Origin: UBA5069 sp963773745
GTDB taxonomy: Bacteria > Chloroflexota > Anaerolineae > Caldilineales > Caldilineaceae
NCBI GenBank assembly: GCA_963773745.1
Contig: CAVZCL010000005.1
Span: 372,001 to 436,000, forward strand
Direction of reading: 5' to 3'
Length of the DNA: 64,000 bases
The position numbers and the translations under genes were made by a program. The notes under the pieces were generated by a model. It was not told the DNA's origin, made no database searches, and saw only the letters and a list, made by a program, of their open reading frames with translations. Shown here piece after piece: positions 44,960 to 56,251 of this stretch (positions are counted from its first letter, which is position 1; each line of letters starts with the position of its first letter).

Positions 44960-47900
44960 ATGCGTTCCAGTGCAGACAGAGCGATTGCCATTGTGGGGGT
45001 GGGCGCCGTCCTTCCCGAAGCACCCACCGCACCTGCATTTTGGCAAAACGTGCGCAACAAGCGCTACAGCATTACCGAAACACCGCCGGAGCGCTGGAGC
45101 ATTGCCGACTACTACAATCCAGACCCCGCCGTGCCGGACAAGAGCTACAGCAAGATCGGCGGGTGGGTGCGCGACTTCCAGTTTGACTGGAAGCGTTTTC
45201 GCGTTCCCCCCAAGGTGGCTGCTTCCATGGACGAGAGCCAGCAGTGGGCCGTGACGATTGCCGCCGAGGCCCTGGCCGATTACGGCTTCCCCAATCGTGC
45301 GCTCAACACCGACCGCACAGGCATTATCCTGGGCACGGCCATGGGTGGCGAGATGCAATACGTCACCACAGCGCGCGTCAACTGGCCCGAGTATGTGCAC
45401 TGGCTGGACGGATCGCCCGAGTTCGCAGCCCTGCCCGCCGCCACGCGGCAAAAACATTCTGGAGCAGTGGCACGCCTCCATGGACAGCACGCTGCCACAG
45501 ATTACCGAAGACACCATGCCGGGCGAACTGCCCAACATTGTGGCCGGGCGCGTGGCCAACGTGCTGAATCTGCGCGGCCCCAGCTTCATTACCGACGCAG
45601 CGTGCGCCTCCTCCTTTGCGGCCGTGCAGGCGGCGTGTGAGGCGCTCAACGCAGGCCAGGCCGACGCTGTGATTGCAGGCGGCGTAGACCGCAACATGGG
45701 TGCCTCCAGCTTCGTCAAGTTCTGCAAAATTGGCGCGCTCAGCGCCACCGGCAGCCGTCCCTTTGGGGCCGGGGCCGATGGCTTTGTCATGGGCGAAGGC
45801 AGTGGTGCATTCCTCCTCAAGCGCTTGGCCGACGCCGAGCGCGATGGCGACAAGATCTACGCCGTCATTCGCGGCGTGGGCGGCTCCAGCGACGGCAAGG
45901 GCAAGGGCATTACCGCTCCCAACCCGCTGGGGCAGCTGCTCGCGATTCAGCGCGCGTGGGAGATGGCAGGCATGGACCCGGCCAGCGCCACGCTGGTGGA
46001 GGCGCACGGCACAAGCACACGCGTGGGCGATGTGGTGGAGGTGGAAAGCCTGTCGACGATGTTCGGCAAGGGCGCACGTCCTGGCTCGATTGCGCTGGGT
46101 TCGGCCAAGAGCAACATCGGCCACCTCAAGGCAGGCGCGGGCGCGGCCGGCTTGCTCAAGACCGCAATGGCCATTTACGACAAGGTGCTGCCTCCCACCC
46201 TCAACGCTGAGCAACCGAATCCAAATGTTGATTTTTCGCAGACCCCCTTCTATTTGAACCATGAACTCAAGCACTGGGATGCGCCGCAGGGCACGCCTCG
46301 GCGCGCCGGCGTCAGCGCCTATGGCTTTGGCGGCACCAATTTCCATCTTGTGATGGAGGAGTATGTACCGGGCATGTTAAAGAGCGAAGCGCAGAGCTAT
46401 GCAGGTGTGGACATTCACAGCGGAAACAGCGGGACAGGTGGGAACGGCATGAGCAGCAACCTCTCGAGCATCAACCCCTCGAACAGCGCACCCACAGCCG
46501 GCGCCACGCGCCCGCTGCCGCCGCGCGGCATTCTGGCTGCAGGTGCAGCCACGCCGGCGGCGCTCAAGGATCAGCTGGATGAGCTCTACCGGCGCGTGGA
46601 GAGTGGCTGGACGCCGGCGCGCGCCCTGCCCGCCCCCGAAATCATCCGTGCCGCCGAGCGGCTGGTGATCGACTTTGCCGACCAGAAGGAGTTGCTGGAG
46701 AAGCTGGGCAAGGCGCGCAAGGCCGCCGGCTTTGACAACCCGCAGGCGTGGAAGGCGCTGCAGGGACAGGGCATCTTCCGCGGCAGCGGCACCCGCCCGG
46801 GCAAGATTGCCTACCTCTTCCCCGGACAGGGCAGCCAGTATGCCAATATGGGGCGCGAACTGGCCTCCATTTCGCCCACGGTGGCCAGCGTCTTCACCGA
46901 GGCGGACCATGTGATGACCCCCATACTGGGGCGCACGCTCACCTCGTACATCTTCGTGGACAGCACAGATCCCGCCGCCCTCAAGCAGGCGGAGAAAGAT
47001 CTGATGCAGACGGCCATCACCCAGCCGGCCATGCTGACGCTGGACACGGCCATGCTGCTGCTGCTGCGCGACTACGGCTTTACGCCCGACATGGCCATGG
47101 GCCACTCGCTGGGCGAATATGCGGCGCTGATTGCGGCGGGCATCATGCCCTTCGCGCAGGCGCTGGAAGCATCCGCCGCACGTGGCGCCGAGATGACCAA
47201 GGTGGCTCTGGGCGACAACGGCTGGATGGCCGCCGTCATGGCCCCTTACCCCGTCATCGAAGAGACCCTCAAGCGGGTGGACGGCTACGCGGTGGCCGCC
47301 AACATCAACTCCAACAACCAAAGCGTAGTGGGCGGCGAAGCCAAGGCCGTTGAGCAGGCCATGGCGCTCTTCGCCGAGAAGGGCTTCACGGCGGTGCGCA
47401 TCCCCGTGAGCCATGCCTTCCATACCAAACTTGTGGCCCCGGCCAGCGCACCGCTGCGCAAGGTGCTCGACCGCTTCGACATCCGCGCGCCGCAACTGCC
47501 GCTGGTGGCCAACGTAACCGGCGACCTCTACCCCACCACGGTGGAAGGCATCAAGGAGATTCTCGAGCTGCAGATTGCGTCGCCCGTGCAGTGGGTCAAG
47601 GGGCTGCAGACGCTCTACGCCAACGGTGTGCGCACCTTTGTGGAGGTGGGCCCCAAGAAGGCGCTCAAGGGCTTTGTGGATGATGTGCTGGCCGACAAGC
47701 CCGAGGTCTGGTCGCTCTTCAGCAACCACCCCAAGACAGGCGAGCTGGCCTCCTTTAACCATGTGCTCTGCGGCCTCTTTGCGGCGGGTTACGGCCTGCC
47801 CGAAGAAAACCGCGCCCCTGTGCAGTTGACCACTGCAGGCGTAAGCGGCAACGGCACAGTTGCGCCCGCACTGCAGGCAGCGCCCGCCGCACCCGCGGCG

Positions 47901-50900
47901 CAAGCGCAGACAGCGCCCGCAGCGGCGCAACCCGACATGAACACGGCTGCGCTGAGCCAGGCGCTGGCACAGGTGCTGCAGCAATTCTCCGCACAGCAGA
48001 GCGGCCCTGCGACCGCCGCGGCGGCCGGCCCCGTCGTGCACGATCGCAACGAAACGCCCCCCGGCTCGGTGATCGTCACCGGCACTGGGCTGGGGTTGCC
48101 CGGCGCCAACAAGACGGTGATGGACCCCGACAACGCCATGCGCATTCTGCGCGGCGAACAGTTTGTAGACCTGATTCCCGAGCGCTTCCGCCAGCAGATG
48201 GCGGGCCTCCACATTACGCGCGTCGTCAAGAGCGCCGACGGCAGCGGCTCCTTTGAGACAATCAGCGACACCGATGACGTGATCAAGCTGGCCGGTCGCG
48301 GCGGCGCGTTTGACCTGACGCAGGAGTATGGTGTTCCCGCCAAGCTGGTCGAGGCGCTGGATATTACCACACAGCTCGCCATGGCCGCCGGCCTTGATGC
48401 GCTGCGCGAGGCGAACATTCCCCTGGTGCAGACCTACCGCGCCACGACCAAGGGCACCTGGCTGCCCGAACGCTGGATGCTGCCCGAGAGCCTGCGCGAC
48501 GAGACGGGTGTTGTCTTCGGCAGCGCCTTCCCCGGCGGCGACCGCATGGCCGACGAGTTCCGCCGCTTCTACGCATGGAACAATCTGCGCGAGCAGGTGG
48601 ACGCGCTGGAAGACGTGCGCCGTTACACCTCGGACGCGGGTGCGCTGGGCGAGATTGATCGCCGCCTTGCCACGCTGCGCGACGAACTGGCGCGCAACCC
48701 CTACGAATTCGACCGTCGCTTCATCTTCCGCATTCTGGCCATGGGCCACAGCCAGTTTGCCGAGTACATTGGCGCGCGCGGCCCCAACACGCACGTCAAC
48801 GCCGCCTGCGCCTCCACCGCACAGGCCGTGGCCGTGGCCGAGGACTGGATTCGCAGCGGCCGCTGCCGGCGCGTGATTGTGGTAAGCGCCGACGATGTCA
48901 CAAGTGAAAACCTCATGGGCTGGATTGGGGCCGGTTTCCTGAGCACGGGCGCCGCCGCTACCGACGACCGTGTGGAGGAGGCGGCGCTCCCCTTTGACGC
49001 CCGCCGCCACGGCACGCTCCTGGGCATGGGCGCATGCGCGCTTGTGGTCGAGAGCCAGGACGCCGCCAGCGAGCGCGGCGTGCGCGGCATTGTGGAGGTG
49101 CTGAGCGCCGAGACGGCCAACAGTGCCTACCACGGCACGCGCATTGATGTGAACCACGTCTCGGATGTGATGAACCGGCTGGTAACCTCTGCCGAGCGGC
49201 GCTTTGGCCTCAACCGCTATGCCATGGCGCAGCAGCTTGTCTTCATCTCGCACGAGACCTACACACCCGCCCGCGGCGGCAGCGCCTCGGCCGAGGTGAC
49301 GGCGCTGCGCAACAGCTTTGGCGACGCGACGCCGAGCATCGTCGTCTGCAACACCAAGGGCTTCACCGGCCACCCCATGGGCGCGGGCGTCGAGGACGTC
49401 ATCGCCGTCAAGATTCTGGAGTACGGCATTGTGCCGCCCGTGGCCAACTACAAGGAAGTTGACCCCGATCTGGGAATCCTCAACCTCAGCCGCGGCGGGC
49501 GCTACCCCGTGCAGTATGCGCTGCACCTGGCGGCGGGTTTCGGCTCGCAGATCAGCATGACGCTGGTGCGCCGCATTCCGGGCGCGCTCGATCGCATGGA
49601 CAACAAGCCGCTCTACCAGCGCTGGCTGGCCGATGTGGCAGGCTATGACATGGCCGAGACCGAGGTCGTCAAGCGGGTGCTGCGCGTGGTGGCGCAGGGC
49701 GCGCCCAAGCGCGTGCCTGCCCCCAGCCGCTGGCAGTATGGCACCGGCCCGGCGCAGCGTGCGCCCGTCTCCAGCAACGGCATGGCTGCGGCCGCAGTCC
49801 CCATGCCGATGATCATGCCGCAAACGGCAGCGCCTGCACCGGTCGCGCAGGCTGCACCCGCTGCACCCGCTGCACCCGCTGCACCCGCTGCACCTCGCCC
49901 AGCACCAGTCGCTCCGTCGCCGGCACCTGTCGCGCCTGCAGCGCCGCCTGCGCCTGTGCCGGTTCCCGCACCTGCACCGATGCCAGTGGCCGCGCAACCC
50001 GCACCGACGCCAGTGACCAATGGCCAGTTACCAATTGCCAATCAACCCGTCGTTGACCTCGTGGAAGCCAAGGTCCTCGAAGTGGTTGCCGCCAAGACCG
50101 GCTACCCGCAGGACATGCTCGACCCCTCGCTCGACCTCGAAGCCGACCTGGGGATTGACACGGTGAAGCAGGCCGAGACCTTTGCGGCTGTGCGCGAGGC
50201 CTTCGGCATTGGCAACATTGAGGGCATCAGGCTGCGCGACTACCCCACGCTGGGTGCAGTGATCCAGTTTGTCTACGCGGCCAAGCCGGAACTGCGTGAA
50301 CAGCAGGGTGTGGGGAGTGGGGTGTCGGGTGTCGGAACTGCGCCCGCAGCGGCGCCGGTTGCCCCTCAACCTATCGCCCCTCAACCGGTCGTCGATGCGG
50401 TCGAGTCCAAGGTGCTCAGCGTTGTCGCTGAAAAGACCGGCTACCCGCAGGATATGCTGGACCCGACGCTGGACCTGGAAGCGGACCTGGGCATTGACAC
50501 CGTCAAGCAGGCCGAAACCTTTGCAGCCGTACGCGAGGTCTTCAACATTCCGCAGATGGAAGGCATCAAGCTGCGTGACTATCCCACGCTGCAGAGTGTC
50601 ATCGAGTTCGTTTACGCAGCGCGGCCGGAATTGCGCGAACAACGGGAAACAGGGAACGGGGAGCCAGGAACCGTCGTCACCGCCGCCCCAGTTACCAATG
50701 ACCAATTACCAATGACTGTTCAGCTTGACATCGTCTCCGACAAGGTGCTCAGCGTCGTGGCCGAGAAGACCGGCTACCCGCAGGAGATGCTCGACCCCGA
50801 CCTTGACCTTGAGGCGGACCTGGGGATTGACACGGTGAAGCAGGCCGAGACCTTTGCGGCCGTGCGCGAGGCCTTTGCGATTCCCACCATCGAGGGCATC

Positions 50901-53900
50901 AAGCTGCGCGACTATCCCACGCTGCAGAGTGTGATTGACTTCGTCTATACGCAGAAGCCGGAACTGCGGGAAGAGCAGGGAAGAGGGAGCGGGGAACGGC
51001 AAACCGTCTCTGCGCCTGTCTCTGCGCCCGCGGCAGCGCCCACTCAGCCAGCCAGCCAGGCAACCAGCCAGCCGCTGCCGCCCACGCCTCCAAGCGCGCC
51101 GGCCGCAGCGCCTGCACCAACAGCACCCGCACCCGCCACCGACGTGGTGGCGGCCAAGGTGCTCCAGGTGGTGGCAGACAAGACGGGCTATCCGGAAGAG
51201 ATGCTCGACCTCGACAGTGACCTGGAAGCCGACCTGGGTGTAGACACCGTGAAGCAGGCGGAAACCTTTGCGGCCGTGCGCACCGCGTTTGACATCCCCA
51301 CGATTGAGGGACTCAAGCTGCGCGACTATCCCACGTTGCAGAGCGTGATTGACTTCGTTTACACCAACCGGCCGGACTTGCGGGCAGTGGGCAGTGGGCA
51401 GCCGGCAGTCGGAACAGCAGCCACCGCTGCGCCAATTGCCGTTGACCAATTACCAATTGCCAGTCAGTCAGCTCTCGACACTGTTTCCGCCAAAGTCCTC
51501 TCGCTGGTGGCCGACAAGACGGGCTACCCCACTGAGATGTTGGACCTTGACAGCGACCTCGAAGCCGACCTGGGCGTGGACACTGTGAAGCAGGCCGAGA
51601 CCTTTGCGGCGGTGCGCGCCGCCTTCGAGATCCCCACCATTGAAGGGCTCAAGCTGCGCGACTACCCCACGCTGCAAAGCGTGATCGACTTCGTCTACAC
51701 CCATCGCCCCGAACTCAAGGGAACAGGGGCAATCGGTAATGGGCAGCCGGCAGATGGGACCGCATCCGTCGCTACGCCAATCACCAATAACCAAGTGCCA
51801 CTGATCAAGACAATCGGCACCCTCGAAGACGCCGACCGCATGCCCCGGCGCGTGCCCGTGCCCAGCCTGCGCCCGGGGCTCGACCTCTGCATCCCCACAG
51901 GCGTCCTGCTCGACAAGAGCAGCCGCGTGGTGATCATGATGGACCAGGGCGGCGTGGGCAAGGCGCTCACCTCTCGCCTGCAGAAGCAGGGCGTCACCGT
52001 GCTGCCTCTCGAGGCGGGCGTGGCGACCGAGACGATGATCGAACTGCTGCAGACGTGGCTGGCCGAGGGGCCCATCCAGGGCGTCTACTGGCTGGCGGCG
52101 CTCGACGCCGAGCCGGCGCTTGAGGAGATGGACCTTGACACGTGGCGCGAAATGAACCGCTTGCGCGTCAAGAACCTCTTCAGCGCGATGCGTGCAGTCT
52201 ACGACAGCGTGGCCGGGCCGAACCGCTTCCTTGTAAGCGCCACCCGCCTGGGCGGCCTGCACGGCTACGGCGCGGCGGGCGCAACCGCCCCCATGGGCGG
52301 CGCGGTCACCGGCTTCACCAAGGCCTACAACGTGGAGCAGGGGCTGCGCGACGAAGGCAAGGGTGTCATCGTCAAGGCTCTCGACTTTGACATGGGGCGC
52401 AAGAGCACTGAAGCACGCCGACCTGCTGATTGCCGAAACGCTCAGCGATCCGGGCATTGTGGAGGTGGGTTACTTCGACGGCCTGCGCTACACAATCACG
52501 CTCGAGGAGCAGCCCGCCACCGACGGCAACCCGGGCATGGTGCTCGATGAAAAGACGGTCTTCGTGGTCACCGGCGCGGCAGGAGGTATCACCTCGGCCA
52601 TCGTCAGCGACCTGGCCGTCAACAGCCGTGGCATCTTCTATCTGCTGGATCTGGTGCAGGCCCCCGATCGTGGCGACGCCCACGTGGCGCTCTTCCGCAG
52701 CGACAAGGATGCGCTCAAGCGCACGCTGATTGACGAGGCCAAGGCGCGCGGCGAGAAGCCCACACCCGCCACGATTGACAAGCAGATTGCGGGCATCGAA
52801 CGCAGCGAAGCCGCCCTGCGGGCCATCGAGTCGGTGGAAGCGACGGGCGGCACGGCGCACTACTTCAGCGTGGACCTGCGTGACGGCGACGCCGTGCAGG
52901 CGGTGGTGGATGACGTGCGATCTCGCTACGGCAAGATCGACGTGCTCCTCCACGCCGGCGGCATGCTCATCGACCGTACGCTGCCCAACAAGGAGCCGAG
53001 CCAGTTCGACCTCGTCTTCGACATCAAGGCCGATGGCTTCTTCAGCCTTCTCAAGGCGGCCAAGGGGATGCCGATTGGCGCAACTGTGAGCTTCAGCTCG
53101 GTGGCCGGCCGCTTCGGCAACAATGGCCAGAGCGACTACTCGTCCGCCAATGATCTGCTCTGCAAGATCAGCAGCAGCATGCGCCAGTGGCGGCCCGAGA
53201 CGCGCGGCATTGCAATTGACTGGACGGCGTGGGGCTCCATCGGCATGGCCTCACGTGGCTCCGTGCCCGCCATTATGGAGGCGCTGGGCGTGGACATGCT
53301 GCCCGTTGAGAGCGGCGTGCCGACGATTCGCCGCGAACTGACCTACGGCGGCACACGCGGCGAAATTCTCGTCGCCGGGCGGCTGGGGCTGTGGACCGCC
53401 GAAAAGGCCCCCAATGGCGGCCTCGACGTGGAAAAGGTGAATGCACAACTGGCGGCGCGCAAGAGTCCGCTCATCATGGTGGGCAAGGTGACGGCCGCGC
53501 GTCTCTTCGGCGGCCTTGAAGTTGAAACGACGCTGGACCCTGCGCAGCAGCCCTTCCTCTTCGACCACATGGTGGATGCCGGCGTGCCGTGGCTGCCGGG
53601 CGTTATGGGCACGGAAGCGCTGGCCGAAGTCGCCTCGCTGCTCGCCCCGGGCGCAACCGTGGCCGCGGTGGAGAAGCTGGAAATTCTGAGCGCCTTCAAG
53701 TTCCACCGCAACAATCCTGCCACGCTCTACCTGAGCGCGACGGCCCGACCGGCCGGTGCAGGGGAGGATGGCACGCTGATTGCCGACCTGTGGCTGCGCT
53801 CGCAGTTCCAGCCCCCCAAGGCTGGCATGCCGCCCACCGTGAAGGATCACTTCCACGCGCAGGTGCGCTTGCAGCAGGGCGCGCTCAAGGGGACAAAGCT

Positions 53901-54358
53901 GAAGTTCAAGGCCCCCAAGGCCGACGCGCTGCCCATCCTGCAGGAGAGCATCTACAAGGTCTTCTTCCACGGCCCCGCCTATCAGGTGATTGAGCGGGCA
54001 CGCGTGGAGGGTGACATGGTGACGGCGCTCATGGCGGACAAGCTGGGGCCGAACACCAGCCCTGCCGGCGCTGCCTCGCTCATGGCCCCGCGCCTGGTGG
54101 AGCTCTGCTTCCAGGCCGCGGCGCTGTGGAGCATCGAGAAGAAATCCGCCATGGCGCTGCCTTCGGGTGCGGCGGCGGTAACGGCCTATCGCCAGCCTGA
54201 GGAAGCGAACGGCAAGCGCCTCTATGCGCTCGTCAAATCCATGAACGACGGCGAGACATATGACGCCCAGGTGGTGGACGAGAGCGGCAACGTCTACGTC
54301 GAACCTCAAGGGCTACTGCACGGTGCAAATGCCGGGGGAGATGAGGCTGCCGGAGTAG
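44960..54358 (+). CDS. Large type I fatty acid/polyketide synthase, KS-AT-KS-ACP x5-KR-DH, three frameshifts
   Basis: About 3,130 residues if three single-base shifts are repaired. Order by position: KS1 44972-46370 (DAACASSFAAV, VEAHGTSTRVGD, NIGHLKAGAGAAG), AT 46800-47700 (MGHSLGEYAAL, VSHAFHTKLV; HAFH suggests malonyl), KS2 48055-49575 (NAACASTAQAVA, ISHETYTPARGG, GFTGHPMGAG), Ala/Pro linker, five ACPs 50048-51715, KR 51880-53420 (VVTGAAGGITSAIV, QSDYSSAND), DH 53520-54358 (FDHMVDAGVPWLPG, FFHGPAYQVIE). It resembles PfaA of PUFA synthases, but KS2 is extra and there is no ER or thioesterase. Breaks: A-run 45450-45454 (frame change before KNILEQW), about 52405, and an extra c at 54304-54305, after which GYCTVQMPGE and a TAG at 54356 appear. 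GAGGAG precedes the ATG at 44960. KAS III, PPTase and carboxylase genes alongside suggest one pathway. Confidence 0.9.
49851..49895 (+). repeat. Nine-base microsatellite in the synthase linker
   Basis: Five tandem copies of GCTGCACCC (the last ending in T) encode Ala-Ala-Pro units in the flexible linker between KS2 and the ACP array. A slippage-prone site that stays in frame because the unit is nine bases. Confidence 0.85.
50048..51715 (+). repeat. Array of five tandem acyl-carrier domains with Thr at the carrier site
   Basis: Five units of about 80 residues begin near 50048, 50390, 50720, 51140 and 51470. Each has KTGYP, LDLEADLG or SDLEADLG, then IDTVKQAETFAAVR or VDTVKQAETFAAVR, then LRDYPTLQSVI. 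The residue after the conserved Asp is Thr (ACG, ACC or ACT codons) in all five; the usual phosphopantetheine site is Ser. Units 4 and 5 (LGVDTV, GLKLRDY) are closest to each other. The linkers contain words found in intergenic repeats (see findings). Confidence 0.9.
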
Positions 54359-54546
54359 AGGCACATGCGTGCCGCCGCGGTGGAAACGCCGCGGCGGCAC
54401 AGCATGGTGTGGCGAGCCTGGATTGCAACGCTTGCGAAATGAGGTAAGCGTCTGCCGGGGCCGCCACAGGATAGGAGTATTGCCGAATTGTTTCTACATG
54501 AAGTGAGTTCGCCGTAGCCACCGCCATAGGCTAAAGCCACGGCTAC

Positions 54547-54572
54547 GACAACCCAAGCCGGCTGAAGCCGGC
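54547..54572. repeat. REP-like palindromic unit
   Basis: ACAACCCAAGCCGGCTGAAG followed by CCGGCT. The same unit recurs in the pair at 55141-55334. It lies 87 bases upstream of the RAYT remnant. Confidence 0.75.
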
Positions 54573-54658
54573 TAACGCCCGCTGGATCGCGTACGATCCA
54601 GGGCAAGCTGACCGGCATTGCGTGAGAGCCAGACAATTCCGAAGAGCACGGGTGACGC

Positions 54659-55115
54659 ATGCCAGTGTATTGGCGACACACCTACCACTTGGTTTGGGCA
54701 ACACACAATCGGGAACCGCTTATCAAGGAGACCGTGGAAGCGGCGCTTCACCGCTTTCTTGCAGACAAGGTTACGGAACTCGAGTGTGAAGTCTTCGCTG
54801 TGAATGGCATGGCAACCATGTTCACATGGTGCATGGTAATTCCACCAAGCCGGAGCGTTTCGAGCTGTGGTGCAGACATTGAAGGGTGCTAGCAGTCATC
54901 ACATGAACACCTTCCTGTCAATCGGAAACGGGCAATTTGCTTGGCAGCGCGGCTTTGGCAAGTATCACCGTAAGTGAGAGAAATCGTTCTGATGCCGTGA
55001 CGTATGTGGCGCACCAGAAGCAACATCATGGTGCTACCACGACGAATCGATGGCTTGAGGAGTGCGGAAGTGTTGCAGAAGCAGAGGCTGTGAGGGCGCT
55101 GAAGTTCGTGCTGAC
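54659..55115 (+). pseudogene. REP-associated tyrosine transposase (RAYT/Y1) remnant
   Basis: The frame from 54659 begins PVYWRHTYHLVWATHNREPL and ELECEVFAVNGMATM, the usual start of IS200-like RAYT proteins. It then breaks. The continuation appears in other frames: VVQTLKGASSHHMNTFLSIG, FAWQRGFGKYHRK, stop, then SDAVTYVAHQKQHHGATTTNRW. The HUH motif position (expected near HVH after the N-terminal third) is damaged: it reads MFTWCM. Several indels and a stop make it non-functional. REP-like palindromes lie on both sides, as for RAYT genes elsewhere. It separates the synthase from its PPTase gene. Confidence 0.8.
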
Positions 55116-55140
55116 CTTGGGACGGTTCGTCGCCAATGCC

Positions 55141-55334
55141 GCTGCAGGCTTGAGCCTGCAGCTAGGCAACCCAAGCCGGCTGAAGCCGGCTCACGCGGCA
55201 AGCTCTTGCTGACCTTCAGCGCAATTGGCCAGAGCCGCACGTTTGGCGCATACGCCCAATCTTTCGTCAGCACATATAGTGTCAGCCGGCTTCAGCCGGC
55301 TTGGGTTGCCTAGCTGCAGGCTTCAGCCTGCAGC
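55141..55334. repeat. Paired REP palindromes (BIME-like)
   Basis: Arms 55141-55191 and 55284-55334 are reverse complements over 51 bases with two mismatches. Each arm consists of GCTGCAGGCT..GCCTGCAGC and CCAAGCCGGCTGAAGCCGGC. The loop of 92 bases has no gene. The element ends 22 bases before the PPTase start. Confidence 0.88.
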
Positions 55335-55355
55335 GGTGCACACGGCGCGTACGGG

Positions 55356-56045
55356 ATGCATCGTGGGCAGCCACCCATGATGCCCCACCTCCTCCAGCCT
55401 GCGGCGGCGCTGCCCGCAGACGCCGCCACAACGCTGCTGGCCCCCGCCGAAGCGGCGACCTATGCGGCGCTCAAGGTGCCCAAGCGGCGCAGCGACTGGC
55501 TGCTGGGGCGCATTACCGCCAAGCAACTGGTGGCGGCGCACCTGGCGATTGCGGGGCTGCGACTGGACGAGATTGTGATTGCCGCCGACGCCGACGGTGC
55601 GCCCTTTGCCTCCCTGCATGGCGAGCGGCTGCCCCTCTCGCTGAGCATCAGCCACAGCCACGCCACGGCCTTCTGCGCGCTGGTGGATGAGCCGAGCGCA
55701 ACCGTGGGTGCGGACATTGAGTACATCGAGCCGCGCGACCCGGCCTTTCTGCGCGATTATTTCACGCCGGAGGAGCAAGCCGGCGGCGCTGGCATGGCCG
55801 CAGCCCGAGGTGGCGACAACGCTGCTCTGGAGCGCCAAGGAAGCGGTGCTAAATCCCTGCGCGAGGGGCTGCGGATTGACACGCGCCAAGTGCAAATTGC
55901 GCTGCCGCAGACGCTGGGCGACGAATGGACGACCTTTGCCATTACGCTGCATCCGGCGTTGGCAGTGCGCTTTCCCGGCGCATACACGGGCTGGGCAAGG
56001 CACCACGACGCCTTTGTCCTGACCGTGGCGCTGCGCACAATCTGA
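55356..56045 (+). CDS. 4'-phosphopantetheinyl transferase (Sfp type), two compensating frameshifts
   Basis: The product has about 229 residues with family motifs WLLGRITAKQLVAAHLA, LSLSISHSHATAFCAL, VGADIEYIEPRDPAFLRDYFTPEE, and in the neighbouring frame WPQPEVATTLLWSAKEAVL. It then returns to the first frame as KSLREGLRIDTRQVQ. An extra g near 55781 and a missing a in the run at 55851-55853 explain this exactly. Sfp enzymes attach phosphopantetheine from CoA to carrier proteins, so it is the likely partner of the adjacent five-ACP synthase. Mg-binding Asp/Glu and the KEA Lys are present. Starts at 55356 or 55377 are possible. Confidence 0.85.
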   Translation: MHRGQPPMMPHLLQPAAALPADAATTLLAPAEAATYAALKVPKRRSDWLLGRITAKQLVAAHLAIAGLRLDEIVIAADADGAPFASLHGERLPLSLSISHSHATAFCALVDEPSATVGADIEYIEPRDPAFLRDYFTPEEQAGGAGMAAARGGDNAALERQGSGAKSLREGLRIDTRQVQIALPQTLGDEWTTFAITLHPALAVRFPGAYTGWARHHDAFVLTVALRTI

Positions 56046-56251
56046 GGCCGCGCACAATGTAGCGGAATGGCCTCCGCGGCCTTCAGATGCGGCCCCGAAG
56101 ATTTGCGGCCAACAAAACGAATGGCCAGTAGCTTTCCGCTACAAAGTGTTTGAACCATTTTCATCCCGTGTTATCCGAACGTGACGTCCGTGTACAGCAT
56201 TCGTTGGACCTATGCCTTTCCATGCACCCGTTTGGAGTTCGGGAGGCTGAC

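Noticed and set aside
46377..49997. 1,206-residue minus-strand frame
   Set aside because: It lies fully antisense to the synthase KS/AT region; its length follows from high GC, and no domain is visible.
54659..54892. Functional small protein of 77 residues
   Set aside because: Its start matches RAYT transposases but the frame breaks and conserved later parts are found in other frames, so it is a remnant.
54537..55345. CRISPR-like repeat cluster
   Set aside because: Only three copies of the GCCGGCTGAAGCCGGC unit occur, at irregular spacing and in both orientations, without cas genes; REP/RAYT explains them better.
56150..56251. Carboxyltransferase start at the ATG 56150
   Set aside because: The extra 34 residues do not resemble the family, and the TTG at 56252 has a good ribosome site and the expected N-terminal sequence.
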